A DNA stretch of 6,586 nt from Flavobacteriaceae bacterium TMED48 (lineage in GTDB: Bacteria > Bacteroidota > Bacteroidia > Flavobacteriales > Flavobacteriaceae): the NCBI GenBank assembly GCA_002167945.1, contig NHDB01000055.1, forward strand, positions 7,427 to 14,012, written 5' to 3'. The notes under the pieces are model-generated. The model ran no database searches, had not been told where the DNA came from, and worked only from the letters and a program-made list of their open reading frames with translations. A program made the position numbers and the translations under genes. This document shows, in pieces, positions 5,901 to 6,586 of the stretch (the stretch's first letter is position 1; each line of letters opens with the position of its first letter).

Positions 5901-6586
5901 TGTTAATAAAAGAATCTCTTAAATCTGCTACTATTTCAATTAGAACTAATATAGTTAGATCTATCCTCACAGCACTTGCAATAATTATCGGAACAGCAGC
6001 GGTAATAGCAGTTATTGGCATTGGTTCCAGTGCAAACAAAGCACTTGAAGCACAAATTGATGATTTCGGTCCAAGAACATTAGTTGTAAGTCCTGGACAA
6101 AATAGAAGAGGAGCAGTTACCAAGGGGTTGATTCCGCTAGACATAAAAGATGCTGAAGCATTACAAAAAAATAATGATCATAATTGGTTAGTTTCGCCCT
6201 ATATTGCCAGAAATAGACAAGTAAAATTTAACAATGCAAATATCAATGAAAGAATTCGAGCTAATTTACCGATTCATTTTAAAGTTCGAGGGTATGATAT
6301 CGAATATGGTCGCATCTTCACAGAAGAAGAAAATTTAGGAAGAAAAAAAGTTGTTGTATTGGGTTCGGACGTCCCTAAAGAACTTAAAACATTACCGAGT
6401 AGAATTTTAAATAAAGAAGTCTTAATCGCCGGAAATTCTTATAAAGTTGTTGGTATTTTAGAGGAAGAGGGTAGCACTGGATGGCAAAATCCTGATGATG
6501 AGCTTTATGTTCCCCTACTTACTGGCTCTCAAAGATTATTTGGTACCAAAAACCTAGACTCTCTTAATGTTGCTATTGAAAAAAAT
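5900..6586 (+). CDS. MacB/FtsX-type ABC transporter permease (partial, 3' end outside window)
   Basis: This reading frame starts at an ATG that shares one base with the adaptor stop (TAATG) and stays open for 229 codons to the window edge, so the 3' end is missing. The product begins with a short cytoplasmic segment (MLIKESLKSATISIRTNIVR), then one membrane segment at about 21-43 (SILTALAIIIGTAAVIAVIG), then a large periplasmic region of the MacB-PCD type: IGSSANKALEAQI (41-53), LVVSPG (61-66), FKVRGYDIEYGRIFTEEE (127-144), KVVVLG (150-155), YKVVGILEE (181-189). These are the usual positions and motifs of MacB-family permeases, whose three remaining membrane helices would lie beyond the edge. 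There is no ATPase domain in this gene; it is supplied by the gene at 4006. The ribosome site is weak (GGA two bases before ATG), in line with coupling to the adaptor. The product probably dimerises and pushes substrate through the periplasmic adaptor. Confidence 0.92.
   Translation, partial: MLIKESLKSATISIRTNIVRSILTALAIIIGTAAVIAVIGIGSSANKALEAQIDDFGPRTLVVSPGQNRRGAVTKGLIPLDIKDAEALQKNNDHNWLVSPYIARNRQVKFNNANINERIRANLPIHFKVRGYDIEYGRIFTEEENLGRKKVVVLGSDVPKELKTLPSRILNKEVLIAGNSYKVVGILEEEGSTGWQNPDDELYVPLLTGSQRLFGTKNLDSLNVAIEKN

Noticed and set aside
5887..6144. Minus-strand frame of 85 codons with a hydrophobic stretch over the permease start
   Set aside because: The hydrophobic look comes from the reverse complement of the permease membrane segment; the plus-strand frame carries clear MacB motifs.

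Overview
The window reads as a compact, clearly AT-rich bacterial chromosome segment with intergenic gaps of about 1 to 32 bases. The thymidine kinase is very close to the enterobacterial Tdk type. The other genes are an exported S9 peptidase, a glutaryl-CoA dehydrogenase and a MacAB-type exporter. Together these suggest a Gram-negative proteobacterium, most likely a streamlined marine gammaproteobacterium of the SAR86 kind. That placement is an inference from composition and gene content, since no rRNA or other marker gene is present. I saw no tRNA, rRNA, mobile element, CRISPR array or long repeat.

Layout: (1) 22-1980 (+), an exported prolyl-oligopeptidase-family (S9) serine peptidase with an intact Ser-Asp-His triad and a two-cysteine pattern that matches the hydrolase-domain disulfide of DPP IV. 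(2) 1983-2561 (-), thymidine kinase tdk, convergent with the peptidase with 2 bases between the stop codons. (3) 2583-2819 (+), a 78-residue Smr-domain-only protein, divergent from tdk across a 21-base gap. (4) 2816-3973 (+), glutaryl-CoA dehydrogenase gcdH, starting at a TTG that overlaps the smr-like stop codon. (5) 4006 to the right edge (+), a tightly packed three-gene ABC transporter unit: ATPase, lipoprotein membrane-fusion protein, and a MacB/FtsX-type permease cut off by the window end.

How the genes work together: the last three form one tripartite exporter module (energy, periplasmic adaptor, membrane permease). It would probably work with a TolC-like outer-membrane channel encoded elsewhere, and its substrate cannot be told from the sequence. 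GcdH belongs to lysine/tryptophan/glutarate catabolism (glutaryl-CoA to crotonyl-CoA), Tdk to thymidine salvage, and the S9 enzyme to peptide degradation outside the cytoplasm. They look like genome neighbours rather than one pathway.

Nothing here is convincingly a new multi-gene system. The points most worth following up are the Smr-only protein with an altered HGxG-type motif that is translationally coupled to gcdH, the 21-base divergent promoter region, the absence of Shine-Dalgarno sequences at the first gene of each apparent unit, and the split MacB architecture with a lipoprotein adaptor.
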